64,000 nt of DNA, from NCBI RefSeq assembly GCF_004138295.1, contig NZ_SCFM01000018.1:1-64000 (forward strand), given 5' to 3'. How positions within the stretch are numbered: the stretch's first letter is position 1; each line of letters begins with the position of its first letter. Below the pieces are notes generated by a model. It was not told the origin of the DNA and did no database searches. It worked only from the letters and a program-made list of their open reading frames with translations. Positions 45,704 to 56,507 of this stretch are shown piece by piece. The stretch comes from Ectobacillus funiculus (GTDB lineage Bacteria; Bacillota; Bacilli; Bacillales; Bacillaceae_G). The position numbers and the translations under genes were made by a program.

Positions 45704-46273
45704 ATGGGATTCCACGATCAAAAAATTTTACCCGCTGTACGTCATATCAAGGATCTAGAAAAATTATTACATAGTACATACGAGTATCTTGTCATTTTAG
45801 ATATACATATAGCACAGCTAAACAGCATTATGTCGCTAACAAGAAAGCATAAGAAAAAGGTATTTTTACATATCGACTTAATTCACGGGCTGCAAAACGA
45901 CGCATACGCCACAGAATATGTTTGTCAGGAGTTTGAACCGTACGGGATCTTATCAACAAAAACAAATGTGATTTTAAAAGCAAAGCAAAAAGGAGTTGTT
46001 ACAATCCAACGCATTTTTCTGATCGATTCCTCCTCCCTTGCAAAAAGCTATGTGCTATTACAGAAAACAACACCGGATTATATAGAAGTTTTGCCAGGGG
46101 CTCTTACACAAGTCATTACTGAAATACATGAACAAACAGGAATCCCTATTATCGCGGGAGGATTTATTCGTACAGTAACTGACATTGAACAGGCTTTGCA
46201 AGCGGGTGCAGCTGCGATTACTACCTCCAACACAGAACTATGGAAAAAGTACGGGGAATTTACGAAAAAATAG
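45704..46273 (+). CDS. glpP: Glycerol operon antiterminator GlpP
   Basis: 189 aa. Binds the glp leader RNA in the presence of glycerol-3-phosphate and prevents termination. TIM-barrel-like pattern with KVFLHIDLIHGLQNDAYATEYV, GILSTKTNVILKAK and PIIAGGFIRTVTDIEQALQAGAAAITTSN. Start at 45704 with AAAGGAG 7 nt upstream. Located directly before glpFK, and both glpF and glpD leaders contain terminators. Confidence 0.93.
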   Translation: MGFHDQKILPAVRHIKDLEKLLHSTYEYLVILDIHIAQLNSIMSLTRKHKKKVFLHIDLIHGLQNDAYATEYVCQEFEPYGILSTKTNVILKAKQKGVVTIQRIFLIDSSSLAKSYVLLQKTTPDYIEVLPGALTQVITEIHEQTGIPIIAGGFIRTVTDIEQALQAGAAAITTSNTELWKKYGEFTKK

Positions 46274-46284
46274 TTAAAGTACGA

Positions 46285-46314
46285 TTGACATCGCTTACAT
46301 CATTGCGTTATATT
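46285..46314 (+). promoter_or_regulatory. glpFK promoter overlapped by a cre site
   Basis: -35 TTGACA (46285-46290), 18-nt spacer, -10 TATATT (46309-46314). TGACATCGCTTACA (46286-46299) matches the CcpA consensus TGWAANCGNTNWCA at all but one position, indicating catabolite repression of glycerol use. Confidence 0.8.
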
Positions 46315-46349
46315 AAAAATAAGTTAATATAAGTGACGGAGAAATAGAG

Positions 46350-46407
46350 ATCCACACCTGTACAGTTCTGCCTTAGGCAGACTTATGTAGGTGTGGATTT
46401 TCTTATT
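46350..46407 (+). terminator. Leader terminator of glpFK (GlpP target)
   Basis: ATCCACACCT (46350-46359) and AGGTGTGGAT (46389-46398) pair perfectly and are followed by TTTTC TTATTTTT. It lies between the promoter and glpF, as expected for GlpP-controlled antitermination. Confidence 0.85.
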
Positions 46408-46478
46408 TTTAAAGAATGGCCATTCGTAGACCGTACCTCTATATGAGACTTAAAATACTATATTAATAGGGGGCTGCT

Positions 46479-47300
46479 ATGTCTTCATTCTGGGGCGAGC
46501 TAATTGGTACAATGGTACTCATTACATTTGGTGCCGGTGTCTGTGCTGCTGTGACGTTAAAAAAGTCATTTGCACAAAATGCCGACTGGATGGTTGTTAC
46601 AATGGGTTGGGGATTGGCTGTCGCAATTGCTGTCTATGTTTCTGGACCAATCAGCGGTGCACATCTAAACCCGGCATTAACAATGGCTTTAGCATTTAAC
46701 GGGAGCTTCCCTTGGGAGCAAGTTCCTTCTTACATTGCAGCACAGCTGATTGGTGCATTTCTCGGTGCAGGCCTTGTAGTACTGCATTATTTACCTCATT
46801 GGAAAGAAACTGAAGATGCTGGCGCAAAGCTAGGTGTTTTTGCCACTGAACCAGCCATTCATCATACGTTTGCCAACTTGCTTAGCGAAATTATTGGTAC
46901 ATTTATACTTGTATTTGGTATTTTAGCAATTGGTGCAAACAAGTTTACAGATGGTTTAAATCCGTTTATTGTCGGCTTCTTTATCGTAGCAATCGGCCTA
47001 TCCTTAGGAGCAACAACAGGGTATGCAATTAACCCTGCTCGTGACTTAGGACCCCGCCTGGCACATTTCTTCCTTCCAATACCAGGCAAAGGGAAATCTA
47101 ACTGGAAATATGCGTGGATTCCGGTCGTTGGTCCTTTACTAGGAGGCTCTCTAGGTGGAATATTTTATCACTCTGCATTTGAAGGAAAAGAGTCTCCTGC
47201 ATTTGTTTATGTGGGAATTGTAACTGTTCTTATTCTATTATTATCATATACGCTAGGTACTAAACCAGATTATAAAAATGCGAAAAAAACAGCTGCTTAA
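46479..47300 (+). CDS. glpF: Glycerol facilitator (aquaglyceroporin)
   Basis: 273 aa MIP-family channel with six helices and the two half-helix motifs NPALTM and NPARDLGPR. The Asp-containing second motif marks glycerol facilitators. It starts 18-20 nt after AGGGGGC-type ribosome-binding sequence near the ATG and is followed 12 nt later by glpK. Confidence 0.95.
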   Translation: MSSFWGELIGTMVLITFGAGVCAAVTLKKSFAQNADWMVVTMGWGLAVAIAVYVSGPISGAHLNPALTMALAFNGSFPWEQVPSYIAAQLIGAFLGAGLVVLHYLPHWKETEDAGAKLGVFATEPAIHHTFANLLSEIIGTFILVFGILAIGANKFTDGLNPFIVGFFIVAIGLSLGATTGYAINPARDLGPRLAHFFLPIPGKGKSNWKYAWIPVVGPLLGGSLGGIFYHSAFEGKESPAFVYVGIVTVLILLLSYTLGTKPDYKNAKKTAA

Positions 47301-48803
<1,503 letters not shown>

Positions 48804-48854
48804 ATGTAAATTGTAGTATGATGTAAACAAGTTAATAATTTGGCAGGAGATTTG

Positions 48855-48913
48855 GAGAGACCACAACTCGTTATGATATATTTTCATAGCGTTGTTTGTG
48901 GTCTCTCTTTTTT
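48855..48913 (+). terminator. Leader terminator of glpD (GlpP target)
   Basis: AGAGACCACAA and TTGTGGTCTCT form a stem with a long loop, followed by T7. It stands between glpK and glpD, so glpD is under a second antitermination point. Confidence 0.85.
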
Positions 48914-48936
48914 TATCAAAAAAAGGGGGTATACAC

Positions 48937-50616
48937 ATGTTTTCAAGTAAACAAAGAAAAGACGTATTAGCACAGGTTCACAAACAAAACGTAGACGTGA
49001 TTATTATAGGCGGAGGAATTACAGGCTGCGGCATCGCGCTCGATGCAGTAACACGCGGATTATCAACGGTAGTATTTGAAATGCAGGATTTTGCGGCAGG
49101 CACATCAAGCCGCTCTACAAAGCTGGTACATGGGGGGCTTCGCTACTTAAAACAATTTGAAGTCAAAATGGTGGCAGAGGTTGGAAAAGAGCGGGCTATT
49201 GTATATGAGAACGGTCCGCATGTGACAAAGCCTGAGTGGATGCTTCTTCCTCTTCACGAGGGAGGCACATTCGGTAAATTTTCCACGTCAATTGGCTTAA
49301 GAGTATACGACTTTTTAGCAGGTGTAAAACGCAGTGAACGCCGCTCTATGCTAACAAGGGAGAAAACGATCCAAAAAGAGCCTTTGTTAAAGCAAGACGG
49401 TCTAAAAGGTGGAGGCTACTATGTAGAGTACCGAACAGATGATGCCCGATTAACAATTGAAGTATTAAAAGAAGCGGTTACGCGTGGTGCGAAAGCCGTA
49501 AATTATGCCAAGGTACAAGGCTTTTTATATAACGATGGGAAAGTCTGCGGTGTACGAGTAACAGATGTTATCGAGGGCAAGGTTTACGAGGTGTATGCGA
49601 AAAAGATTGTAAATGCGGCAGGCCCATGGGTAGATCAATTGCGGGAAAAGGATAACTCAAAAAAGGGAAAACAGCTCCAATTATCAAAAGGTGTACACCT
49701 TGTTATTGATCAAAGCCGCTTCCCGCTCAAGCAAGCTGTTTATTTCGATACACCGGACGGACGTATGGTATTTGCGATTCCGCGAGATGGAAAAACATAT
49801 ATTGGCACAACGGATACCTTCTATAAAGATGACGCAGCAACACCAAAAATGACAGCAGCAGACCGAAAATACATTCTTGATGCCATTCATTATATGTTCC
49901 CAGGAGTTCACATTTCTGAAAAGGACATTGAATCAAGCTGGTCTGGTGTACGTCCGCTCATTTACGAAGAAGGAAAAAATGCATCGGAAATTTCTCGTAA
50001 GGATGAAATTTGGCAGTCTGATAGCGGCTTAATTACAATTGCGGGAGGCAAGCTGACAGGATACCGAAAAATGGCGGAAATGGTAGTCGATCGTATTGCT
50101 GAGCTATTAAAGCAGGAAGGACACCCTCCTATCCCTGCCTCTCAGACAAAGAATATGCCAATCTCAGGAGGACACGTAGGAGGCTCCAGCCGTCTCTCTT
50201 CCTTTATTGAGAAAAAAGTGCAAGAGGGGAAACATTATGGACTAACCGAGCAAGAAGCGCGGAAATTTGCTGCATCTTATGGTTCAAATATCGATATTCT
50301 ATTCTCTCTTGCACAGCAGCATAAAGAGGAATCGATTCGCTTAAATATGCCGGTGACAGTACTTTTGCCGCTTATTTATGCAATGGAATATGAAATGGCG
50401 GCCACACCTGTAGACTTCTTCATCCGTCGCACGGGAGCGTTATTTTTCCGAATCGATTGGGTCCGCACATGGAAGGAGCCTGTTATAGACTATATGGCAC
50501 AACATTTAAACTGGAGTACACAGGAGAAGCTGCGCTTTGTACAGCAGCTGGAAAAAGAAATCCATGACGCAGTGGTCCCAATTGATGAAACAAATAAAGA
50601 TTCACTTGGAGCATAA
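48937..50616 (+). CDS. glpD: Aerobic glycerol-3-phosphate dehydrogenase
   Basis: 559 aa FAD enzyme that oxidises glycerol-3-phosphate to DHAP at the membrane and feeds the quinone pool. FAD motif DVIIIGGGITGCGIALDAVTRG, GTSSRSTKLVHGGLRYLKQFE, and C-terminal GGKLTGYRKMAE. The start at 48937 has AAGGGGG about 8 nt upstream; the longer frame lies in the terminator. Confidence 0.96.
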   Translation: MFSSKQRKDVLAQVHKQNVDVIIIGGGITGCGIALDAVTRGLSTVVFEMQDFAAGTSSRSTKLVHGGLRYLKQFEVKMVAEVGKERAIVYENGPHVTKPEWMLLPLHEGGTFGKFSTSIGLRVYDFLAGVKRSERRSMLTREKTIQKEPLLKQDGLKGGGYYVEYRTDDARLTIEVLKEAVTRGAKAVNYAKVQGFLYNDGKVCGVRVTDVIEGKVYEVYAKKIVNAAGPWVDQLREKDNSKKGKQLQLSKGVHLVIDQSRFPLKQAVYFDTPDGRMVFAIPRDGKTYIGTTDTFYKDDAATPKMTAADRKYILDAIHYMFPGVHISEKDIESSWSGVRPLIYEEGKNASEISRKDEIWQSDSGLITIAGGKLTGYRKMAEMVVDRIAELLKQEGHPPIPASQTKNMPISGGHVGGSSRLSSFIEKKVQEGKHYGLTEQEARKFAASYGSNIDILFSLAQQHKEESIRLNMPVTVLLPLIYAMEYEMAATPVDFFIRRTGALFFRIDWVRTWKEPVIDYMAQHLNWSTQEKLRFVQQLEKEIHDAVVPIDETNKDSLGA

Positions 50617-50647
50617 AAGCCGAAGGGGACTCCCCTCGGCTTTTTTA
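50617..50647 (+). terminator. Terminator of glpD
   Basis: AAAAGCCGAGGGG-type stem: AAAGCCGAAGGGG and CCCCTCGGCTTTTTT, ending in T6. Confidence 0.9.
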
Positions 50648-50682
50648 CACTTTAAGACAGTATACATTTCCGGCCAGGAGCA
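50645..50682 (-). repeat. Possible inverted fragment of a family A right end
   Basis: TTTACACTTTAAGACAGTAT followed by ACATTTCCGGCC resembles the reverse complement of the family A right end (TTACACTTTAAGAAAGTATAAATTTC). It is the only candidate in the opposite orientation and is short and diverged. Confidence 0.45.
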
Positions 50683-50703
50683 TCGTATGCTAGAATCTGC
50701 TTT

Positions 50704-52590
50704 TTAAATATCACCTTTATATAAAGGATTATCCACCTTTACATAGCTATATGATTTCTCTCCTTCTTTCAGCCTCATCGTAAGCAATGCTTTATAATCA
50801 ACTGTCTGGGCGAAAAAGGCGTCGCGATCCTGCCGAGCGGCTGCACTGTATTCCCCCGCTAGACCTTGGAACAGATATTCACAAATTCGTCTTACCTCTG
50901 CCCAGCACACCTCCTCTAAAAGATTCATATGTTTGGAGAGCAGATAGACAATTTCCCCTAAATGATTTTGTATAACTGTATAAAAAACTTTATTTTGCAT
51001 CTCAATCAATGAGGATGTGAGAATGGCTGAATCCTGGTAAAAGTCTACAGATAAGGCAGCTTGCTCTAAGCGCGGCTTGTATATTCTTGCTCCTCCCCAA
51101 TCCCGGAATAGCATGCGGACGATACAACCATCACGAAAAACAGGAATGCTATTCTGCAAGTGTCCCTCAAGACCAATTCCGTATTTCACCATCAGCGTTA
51201 CAAATCCTTCTAAAGCCAGTGACGCATACTCTGAAAACCATTGAAATGCAGCTTGCTCAAGCGATTTGCTCCCAAGCTTCTGTTTGTACTGATAAATGAG
51301 TTCAAGTAAAATCGGCTGATCGCTTACGAGCGATTCACTGTAAAGCGCTGTACCCGTAATGGCCAACTCTTGTTCCTCCACTGTAACCTGCTCCCGCAAA
51401 ACAAATGAAAGATTGCGCTTCTTTTGCTCATCCTGGGACCGAAAGCTGCCTCCTCCCCATTCATATACAGGAACGAAGTGCTGGCTTAGCTGCTGCTCCC
51501 TCCCCATCACAGCTTGCAGCAGTTCTGTAAATACAGCAGCATTATTTGCAGTTTGCGGAGAAATCGAGCGAATTGTGGATGTCATTTGGGCACGTAGAGC
51601 TGCTTTCACAACCAAGCTTTCCGCTTGTACTGTCCGAAATGATGACAGTGCAAAGCTATTCACTTCATAGTCTTTTAGAATGACAATTACCCCATTCTCC
51701 AGCTCATCCTGATACACTACAGGAATAACATGCTGCAATTGCCATGGATGAACCGGAACCGGTACATAATCGCTCAGGGACAGATTTCGATAACCGAGTT
51801 CCTTCTCCATTGCTCGCTCCAGCCCCAGAAATACTGTAAACAGCTCCCTTCCCTTGACAATTCGTTGCTCTATCCACTCCCGATGTATAGCAAGAAAACG
51901 AAGCGGTATACTATTTTCAAATTCCGGAGCGTACCGCATGACCTCACAAGCGTCCATTCCCATTCTTGTTTTTGCACACGGATGAAGATTATGACCAAGT
52001 ACAGAGAATTGTTCAAACAATAATTCCGCATGAAACGAACGGCTTTGCTGTTTTTGGTAAAGCGCATACTGAATTGTAGTTTCATCTTCGATTTCTGACA
52101 CGTATTTTCGATACTTCCAATAAGCCAACGATAGGGCTAGATTGGCACTGCTGTCTTCCAATTCAAGAAGCAATGCTCCCCAGCTAGAATTAGCTTGAAA
52201 AAGATGGATCAACTCCGAAACAGATGTGTATGTATACAGCTCCTCTGCTTTAAGATGAAAAACTGCTTCTCCGCCCTCCATTCTCTGAAACGCGTACATC
52301 TGCCGAATTGGAATAAAAAGCAGCTCGCCACTCTCCAATGTATACACCTTATACGAACCATCTTCCAGCAGAGGAACAGGCTTTTGCGGGGAAACATTAT
52401 GTAAATCGTACGATGTTGAATAGATTCCATCTATATCCTCTCTCATGAGCGACATGACAAAGCGCTGCAATGTAGCGGTTCTCGCTTCTGGTACACTATT
52501 CGCATAGTATGGAAGTAAATACGGTGCTTGCTCCTCCAGCATAGAAACAACATCTTGTTCTTCCCGCGTAAGCGTAAGCTCCTGAATCAT
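50704..52590 (-). CDS. IucA/IucC family NIS siderophore synthetase (second gene)
   Basis: 628 aa. An NRPS-independent siderophore (NIS) synthetase that condenses a citrate-type carboxylate with an amine or alcohol using ATP. Conserved: GHNLHPCAKTRMGMD (ATP-phosphate contacts), VPVHPWQLQHVIP, MTSTIRSISPQT, EGHLQNSIPVF and FRDWGGARIYKPRLE, plus a C-terminal FhuF-like domain. Start ATG overlaps the stop of the first synthetase gene by 4 nt. No hydroxylase, acetyltransferase, decarboxylase or exporter gene lies beside the pair. Confidence 0.9.
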   Translation of the reverse strand: MIQELTLTREEQDVVSMLEEQAPYLLPYYANSVPEARTATLQRFVMSLMREDIDGIYSTSYDLHNVSPQKPVPLLEDGSYKVYTLESGELLFIPIRQMYAFQRMEGGEAVFHLKAEELYTYTSVSELIHLFQANSSWGALLLELEDSSANLALSLAYWKYRKYVSEIEDETTIQYALYQKQQSRSFHAELLFEQFSVLGHNLHPCAKTRMGMDACEVMRYAPEFENSIPLRFLAIHREWIEQRIVKGRELFTVFLGLERAMEKELGYRNLSLSDYVPVPVHPWQLQHVIPVVYQDELENGVIVILKDYEVNSFALSSFRTVQAESLVVKAALRAQMTSTIRSISPQTANNAAVFTELLQAVMGREQQLSQHFVPVYEWGGGSFRSQDEQKKRNLSFVLREQVTVEEQELAITGTALYSESLVSDQPILLELIYQYKQKLGSKSLEQAAFQWFSEYASLALEGFVTLMVKYGIGLEGHLQNSIPVFRDGCIVRMLFRDWGGARIYKPRLEQAALSVDFYQDSAILTSSLIEMQNKVFYTVIQNHLGEIVYLLSKHMNLLEEVCWAEVRRICEYLFQGLAGEYSAAARQDRDAFFAQTVDYKALLTMRLKEGEKSYSYVKVDNPLYKGDI

Positions 52591-54368
52591 AACTCTGCCT
52601 CCGCCAATGGATTTCGTACCTTCGCAAATGTATAGTCCGTCACATCTCCCTTAAGACGCATGCTCGTCATCGCCTTTAAATCCATATAAGGAGCAAACAA
52701 TGCGGTCTCATCCTCCTTGGCATATGCCTGAATCACTTCATCCTTCTTCAAAAGAGAGAATACCCTCCGGCAAACAGCTGCAACCTGTCTCCAAAGCTGA
52801 TCCTCTGATACATCGAAATACCGAACGAGACATGCAATCAACTCGCCAAAATGATTTTGAAAAACAGGATAAAATGTTTTGTTCCACAAATCCTCGCCGT
52901 TTTTCGCCCGAATTGCAGATCCTTCGTAAAGAGATATGTTCATTCCTTGCTTCTTTAAGCGCTCCTCTAATATACGAACACCACCGAAGTCACGGATAAA
53001 TAGACGAGAAGGCTCTCCTTTATCCAGCACAATGATACTATTTTGCAGATGTCCCTCCATGCTAATCCCATACTTGCTCATTAGCGTTAACATAGGAGGA
53101 ATACATATTTCCGCATATGCAGCTAGAAAAGCTATAACGTTCTCCTTAATCTGCCCTTTGCTTGCAAAGCGCTCAATCACCTCCGCAACAATCGGTTTGT
53201 TTTGGAACGGTGATTGTGCGATTAAGGCTGCACATGGCATCATCACTTCTCCTGACTCAATAAATTGCTCTGGATTTTCGCGCAAAATCGCTGCTGCATT
53301 TTTGCGAAGAAGTACCTGTTGGTCTTGTGATAACCCCTTATCACTCGGATTATAGTAAATTCCTGCCTGTTCTTCTAAAATACGAAACTGATTTTGAAAG
53401 TATTGTTCCTTCTGCTGAATGCTGCGCAGCAAACGAGATAGCATAGGACCATTTTCAACTGAATTAGGGGAAACTGTCCGTATCGCACCCGTTGTTTGTA
53501 CATTTACAGCTGTTTTAATATGGTGCTTATTATCAGTACGCCTTCCAAGCGGGGCTAATGAACGAAATGACATAAGAGCTGCAGTAGGTATCGCACTATC
53601 CCGCAGCAAAATTAAGTCTTTTCTCCCTAAAGCGCTCTTATGCAGCACAGGAATCGTATGCTCCCATTGCCATGGATGAAGCGGAATGATTTCATATGCT
53701 CCTGCCTCTTCCCCAACTTCATTTCGCACACGTTCTGCTAGACCCTCGTATTCATCGTATAAAAAATCGGTAACGCTTTTCTCATCCGTACATACGGAAA
53801 CCGCGCACTCCTTTCGCACCGCAGCTAATTTAACAGCAGGCTGTGCTGCAAACTCGGGAGAATAGCGAATAACATCATCCTTGCTCATACCCATCTTTAT
53901 TTTTGCTCCAGGATGAAGCGGATGACCTTCAATTACACATTGCTCATAAAAAATAAGCGAGCTGAAACTGTCCTCTCTTTCTAGCCTATCCTCCACCCAT
54001 TGAATAGATGCTTGCTCAAGGGATTGGCGCCGGTCTCCAGCGGCAGCAAGAGCGAGTATATGGTTTTCCTCGCTGTTTCTCAGCTCATCTCGAAACCGCT
54101 CGTATTGCTTTGTATGCTGGATCCAGCCTTCCTCTCTTACCAAATCAAGCAATTCCTCAGAACTCTTGATAACTCTCCTATCTCCACTGTCTATCATATG
54201 TATATCATCCATATCAAATCTTCCAAACGAAAGAATTCTCTGAACGCTTGCCTGCAAGGATCGGTTTCCTGAAAGCTGTATGTATAACAAAGGCGGCCTT
54301 AGTTTAACATGCTGTGGTGGAATAAGCTGTTCGCGCACAAGTGCCTGCAGCAATCTGTGCAATATCAT
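52587..54368 (-). CDS. IucA/IucC family NIS siderophore synthetase (first gene)
   Basis: 593 aa, same family as the next gene: GHPLHPGAKIKMGMSKDDVI, PLHPWQWEHTIPVL, TTGAIRTVSPNS, EGHLQNSIIVLDKG and IRDFGGVRILEERL. Two consecutive synthetases usually act on the two ends of citrate. The 85-bp upstream gap has no Fur box that I can recognise, unlike the importer at 16-20 kb. GGGAGAGTGA precedes the ATG. The product siderophore cannot be named; missing tailoring genes may be elsewhere. Confidence 0.9.
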   Translation of the reverse strand: MILHRLLQALVREQLIPPQHVKLRPPLLYIQLSGNRSLQASVQRILSFGRFDMDDIHMIDSGDRRVIKSSEELLDLVREEGWIQHTKQYERFRDELRNSEENHILALAAAGDRRQSLEQASIQWVEDRLEREDSFSSLIFYEQCVIEGHPLHPGAKIKMGMSKDDVIRYSPEFAAQPAVKLAAVRKECAVSVCTDEKSVTDFLYDEYEGLAERVRNEVGEEAGAYEIIPLHPWQWEHTIPVLHKSALGRKDLILLRDSAIPTAALMSFRSLAPLGRRTDNKHHIKTAVNVQTTGAIRTVSPNSVENGPMLSRLLRSIQQKEQYFQNQFRILEEQAGIYYNPSDKGLSQDQQVLLRKNAAAILRENPEQFIESGEVMMPCAALIAQSPFQNKPIVAEVIERFASKGQIKENVIAFLAAYAEICIPPMLTLMSKYGISMEGHLQNSIIVLDKGEPSRLFIRDFGGVRILEERLKKQGMNISLYEGSAIRAKNGEDLWNKTFYPVFQNHFGELIACLVRYFDVSEDQLWRQVAAVCRRVFSLLKKDEVIQAYAKEDETALFAPYMDLKAMTSMRLKGDVTDYTFAKVRNPLAEAEL

Positions 54369-54423
54369 AATCTCACTCTCCCTTTTTCTCTAAGCATATC
54401 ACATGCCTACACGGAAAGAAATT

Positions 54424-54456
54424 GAACCTCCTGCCCATGCAAGAGGTTCTTTTCTT
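54424..54456. terminator. Terminator between yfhD-like gene and siderophore genes
   Basis: GAACCTC and GAGGTTC with a 12-nt loop; T-rich on both sides. It separates the siderophore pair from the upstream gene on the same strand. Confidence 0.7.
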
Positions 54457-54614
54457 TAGCCTTTTCTTAAGCTATTTTTATAAGCTTCCTTCACAACCGG
54501 AAGCTCTTCTTCCTCTACCGTATGCTCATTAATATCCTTATGGATAATCGCATTATCTGGCAGTGTCGGCTCGTGTCCTTTTTTCTTATGGTTAAATGCT
54601 TTGCCTCTTCCCAT
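54456..54614 (-). CDS. yfhD: YfhD family small protein
   Basis: 52 aa, starting MGRGKAFNHKKKGHEPTLP and rich in charged residues, ending VKEAYKNSLRKG. Basic GRGxxxNHKKKG starts are typical of YfhD-like proteins. AAGGAGGGAAG directly precedes the ATG at 54614; the much longer open frame upstream has no homologous look. Unknown function. Confidence 0.7.
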   Translation of the reverse strand: MGRGKAFNHKKKGHEPTLPDNAIIHKDINEHTVEEEELPVVKEAYKNSLRKG

Positions 54615-54869
54615 CTTCTTCCCTCCTTTGTCGATTTTAGTATGGGAAAAAATGATGAGAACTATAACACGAGAGAAATTTGTTATATTTCCACGGAAAT
54701 AGTTTTTTGTTTCGACATGGTTATACATAAAAAGCATAAGTGCCCCTTTAGTTAAAAATATGGTCTTTATCATTCCTCTTTCCAAGTTATAAAAACTTAT
54801 TTCCATAAAAGTAAATGATATAATTGATTCTATACATATCAATTTGAAATTAATTAAGGAGAGGTGACT

Positions 54870-55361
54870 TTGAAAAACTTATCTCTGACTCAGAAAAAAT
54901 GGTGGTTATCGGCTCATATATTATTTTCTGCAATCTGGTTAGGAGTTACTGTTACCTTTTTAATCCTGTGCATTAGCGTCTTAAATACTAATGATGGTCA
55001 AGTAATAAAAGCCTACTATACGAGTATGCTCCGGCTGGAACAAACTGCGGGTAGAGCCTCACTTATTGGAACAGTTATTACTGGGCTTTTACTTTCTATC
55101 TTAACAAAGTGGGGGCTATTTAGATTCTACTGGATTATTACAAAAGAAATTATAACCTTGATTTGTTTGGCTTTAGGATTTATCTTCATTTATTATTGGA
55201 CTTTAAATGGTATTCATCTCTCAGCAGATTCTATAAATGAGGATTTTATTACAAATCATTATCAACTTATGATTTGGATTATAATACAAGTCAGTCTTTT
55301 AGCAATATTATTTATTATATCTGTATTCAAACCTTGGGGCCAACGAATCCAGAGAAGATAA
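54870..55361 (+). CDS. Small four-helix membrane protein
   Basis: 163 aa with four strong hydrophobic segments (about 12-35, 60-80, 90-112, 130-152) and few charged residues. The pattern SAHILFSAIWLGVTVTFLIL and the spacing resemble DUF2269-type or CopD-like membrane proteins. TTG start with AAGGAG 7 nt upstream; GTG at 54864 is too close. The stop TAA is the first triplet of repeat B2. No function assignable. Confidence 0.68.
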   Translation: MKNLSLTQKKWWLSAHILFSAIWLGVTVTFLILCISVLNTNDGQVIKAYYTSMLRLEQTAGRASLIGTVITGLLLSILTKWGLFRFYWIITKEIITLICLALGFIFIYYWTLNGIHLSADSINEDFITNHYQLMIWIIIQVSLLAILFIISVFKPWGQRIQRR

Positions 55362-55515
55362 GAAAAGCGGCCAAGGCCCGCCTTTTATGGCAGCGTAGGG
55401 GTGGGCCGGAATAAAAGGCGCTTTTTGCCTTTTGCAGGGGTTCAGCCTGAAGTCTGCCATTTTGGGACTTGGGAGCTAGACATCGCCCCGAAAAGTTATA
55501 CTTTCTTAAAGTGTA
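55359..55515 (+). repeat. Family B dispersed repeat, copy 2
   Basis: Nearly identical to B1 (13050) from TAAGAAAAGCGGCCAAGGCCC to GTTATACTTTCTTAAAGTGTAAA. Its right end here is the family A form (AAAGTG), not the ATCTTG seen in B1 and B3, which shows that the ends are interchangeable. Confidence 0.88.
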
Positions 55516-55672
55516 AATAAGCAGAAAGTATCCATACACTTTAGATTCGTTGCTTTCATTATCACTTAACAGAGTTTTCCTTTAAACGAAAAACAGTAAT
55601 GTCACGGTATACCCAAGGCTAAATAAAACACAAAAGGAAGACCCGCATTGGATCTCCCTGTATAAAAACTAT

Positions 55673-56494
55673 CTAGTTCGCATGAAACTTTTCCTTCGCC
55701 GCACGCATTTTCACTTTCAGCTCCTGCTCAAGCGCCGCATGTGAACTATTAATTTCTTCTTGGAACTCTTGCAAATATACGGTAAGCTCCTGTTCCTTTT
55801 CCTTACGCTGCGCTGGAGGAAGATTAGAAATCAGTGTTAGCATATCTGGTAAATCCTTTGTCAAAAACACCTCAAATTTATGCTGTTGCTCATACATTCG
55901 ACGTTCCTTATAATATGGAATACTGCTTAGGACAGATGCAGCAATATCTGTGATAGCTTCCTGCATAACAGGATTTACCGCCTTTTTATAATGCTCAATA
56001 TGCTGCAACGCCTGTCCATACTCCTCGTAAAAATACAGCTTATAAAAGGAAAGGCTGGATTTTCTTAATGGATTTTGATATTCCTTTTCCATGTATCGTC
56101 TTACCGTATATTTTGCATCATCAAGCTCTTGCTGCGAAAATTTCTTTTTTCTCTTCAACGCTGTGCGCAGCCTTTTTTGTTCCGGCTTAGTCAGCGAAGC
56201 AAAAATCCGATCCTTTGCACTATCATCAGCCGCACAAAACAAAGCATACAAAGCGGCTGGCTCACGGTTCGCTTCATTACGAACCCATTGATATAAGGAT
56301 GGTTGCTGCGAAAATTCTTGCAGAAAAGAAAGAGATGGACCTGAAAGGCGCATTAACGATTCTGTTGCTCGTTTATACGGTTCTTTCCATGATAGAAACA
56401 TTCTTCTCCCGATAAAAACCAAGAATGTCGCAGTACCTAAGCCAAGCAGCAGCAATCCTCCCAATACAAGCAAAATAAAAGTCAAAATGCTCAT
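55673..56494 (-). CDS. Membrane-anchored coiled-coil protein beside TelA
   Basis: 273 aa. One N-terminal membrane helix (LTFILLVLGGLLLLGLGTATFLVF), then a long charged helical region (FLQEFSQQPSLYQWV, LKRKKKFSQQELDDAKYTV) to a Lys/Glu-rich end. No recognised enzymatic motif. It follows the TelA-like gene by 13 bp, so the two form an operon and probably act together at the membrane. Confidence 0.75.
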   Translation of the reverse strand: MSILTFILLVLGGLLLLGLGTATFLVFIGRRMFLSWKEPYKRATESLMRLSGPSLSFLQEFSQQPSLYQWVRNEANREPAALYALFCAADDSAKDRIFASLTKPEQKRLRTALKRKKKFSQQELDDAKYTVRRYMEKEYQNPLRKSSLSFYKLYFYEEYGQALQHIEHYKKAVNPVMQEAITDIAASVLSSIPYYKERRMYEQQHKFEVFLTKDLPDMLTLISNLPPAQRKEKEQELTVYLQEFQEEINSSHAALEQELKVKMRAAKEKFHAN

Positions 56495-56507
56495 TACAGT
56501 CCCCTCT

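Noticed and set aside
54369-54423. Fur box before the siderophore synthetases
   Set aside because: I searched both strands of the gap for a TGATAATNATTATCA-like site and found none with acceptable matches.
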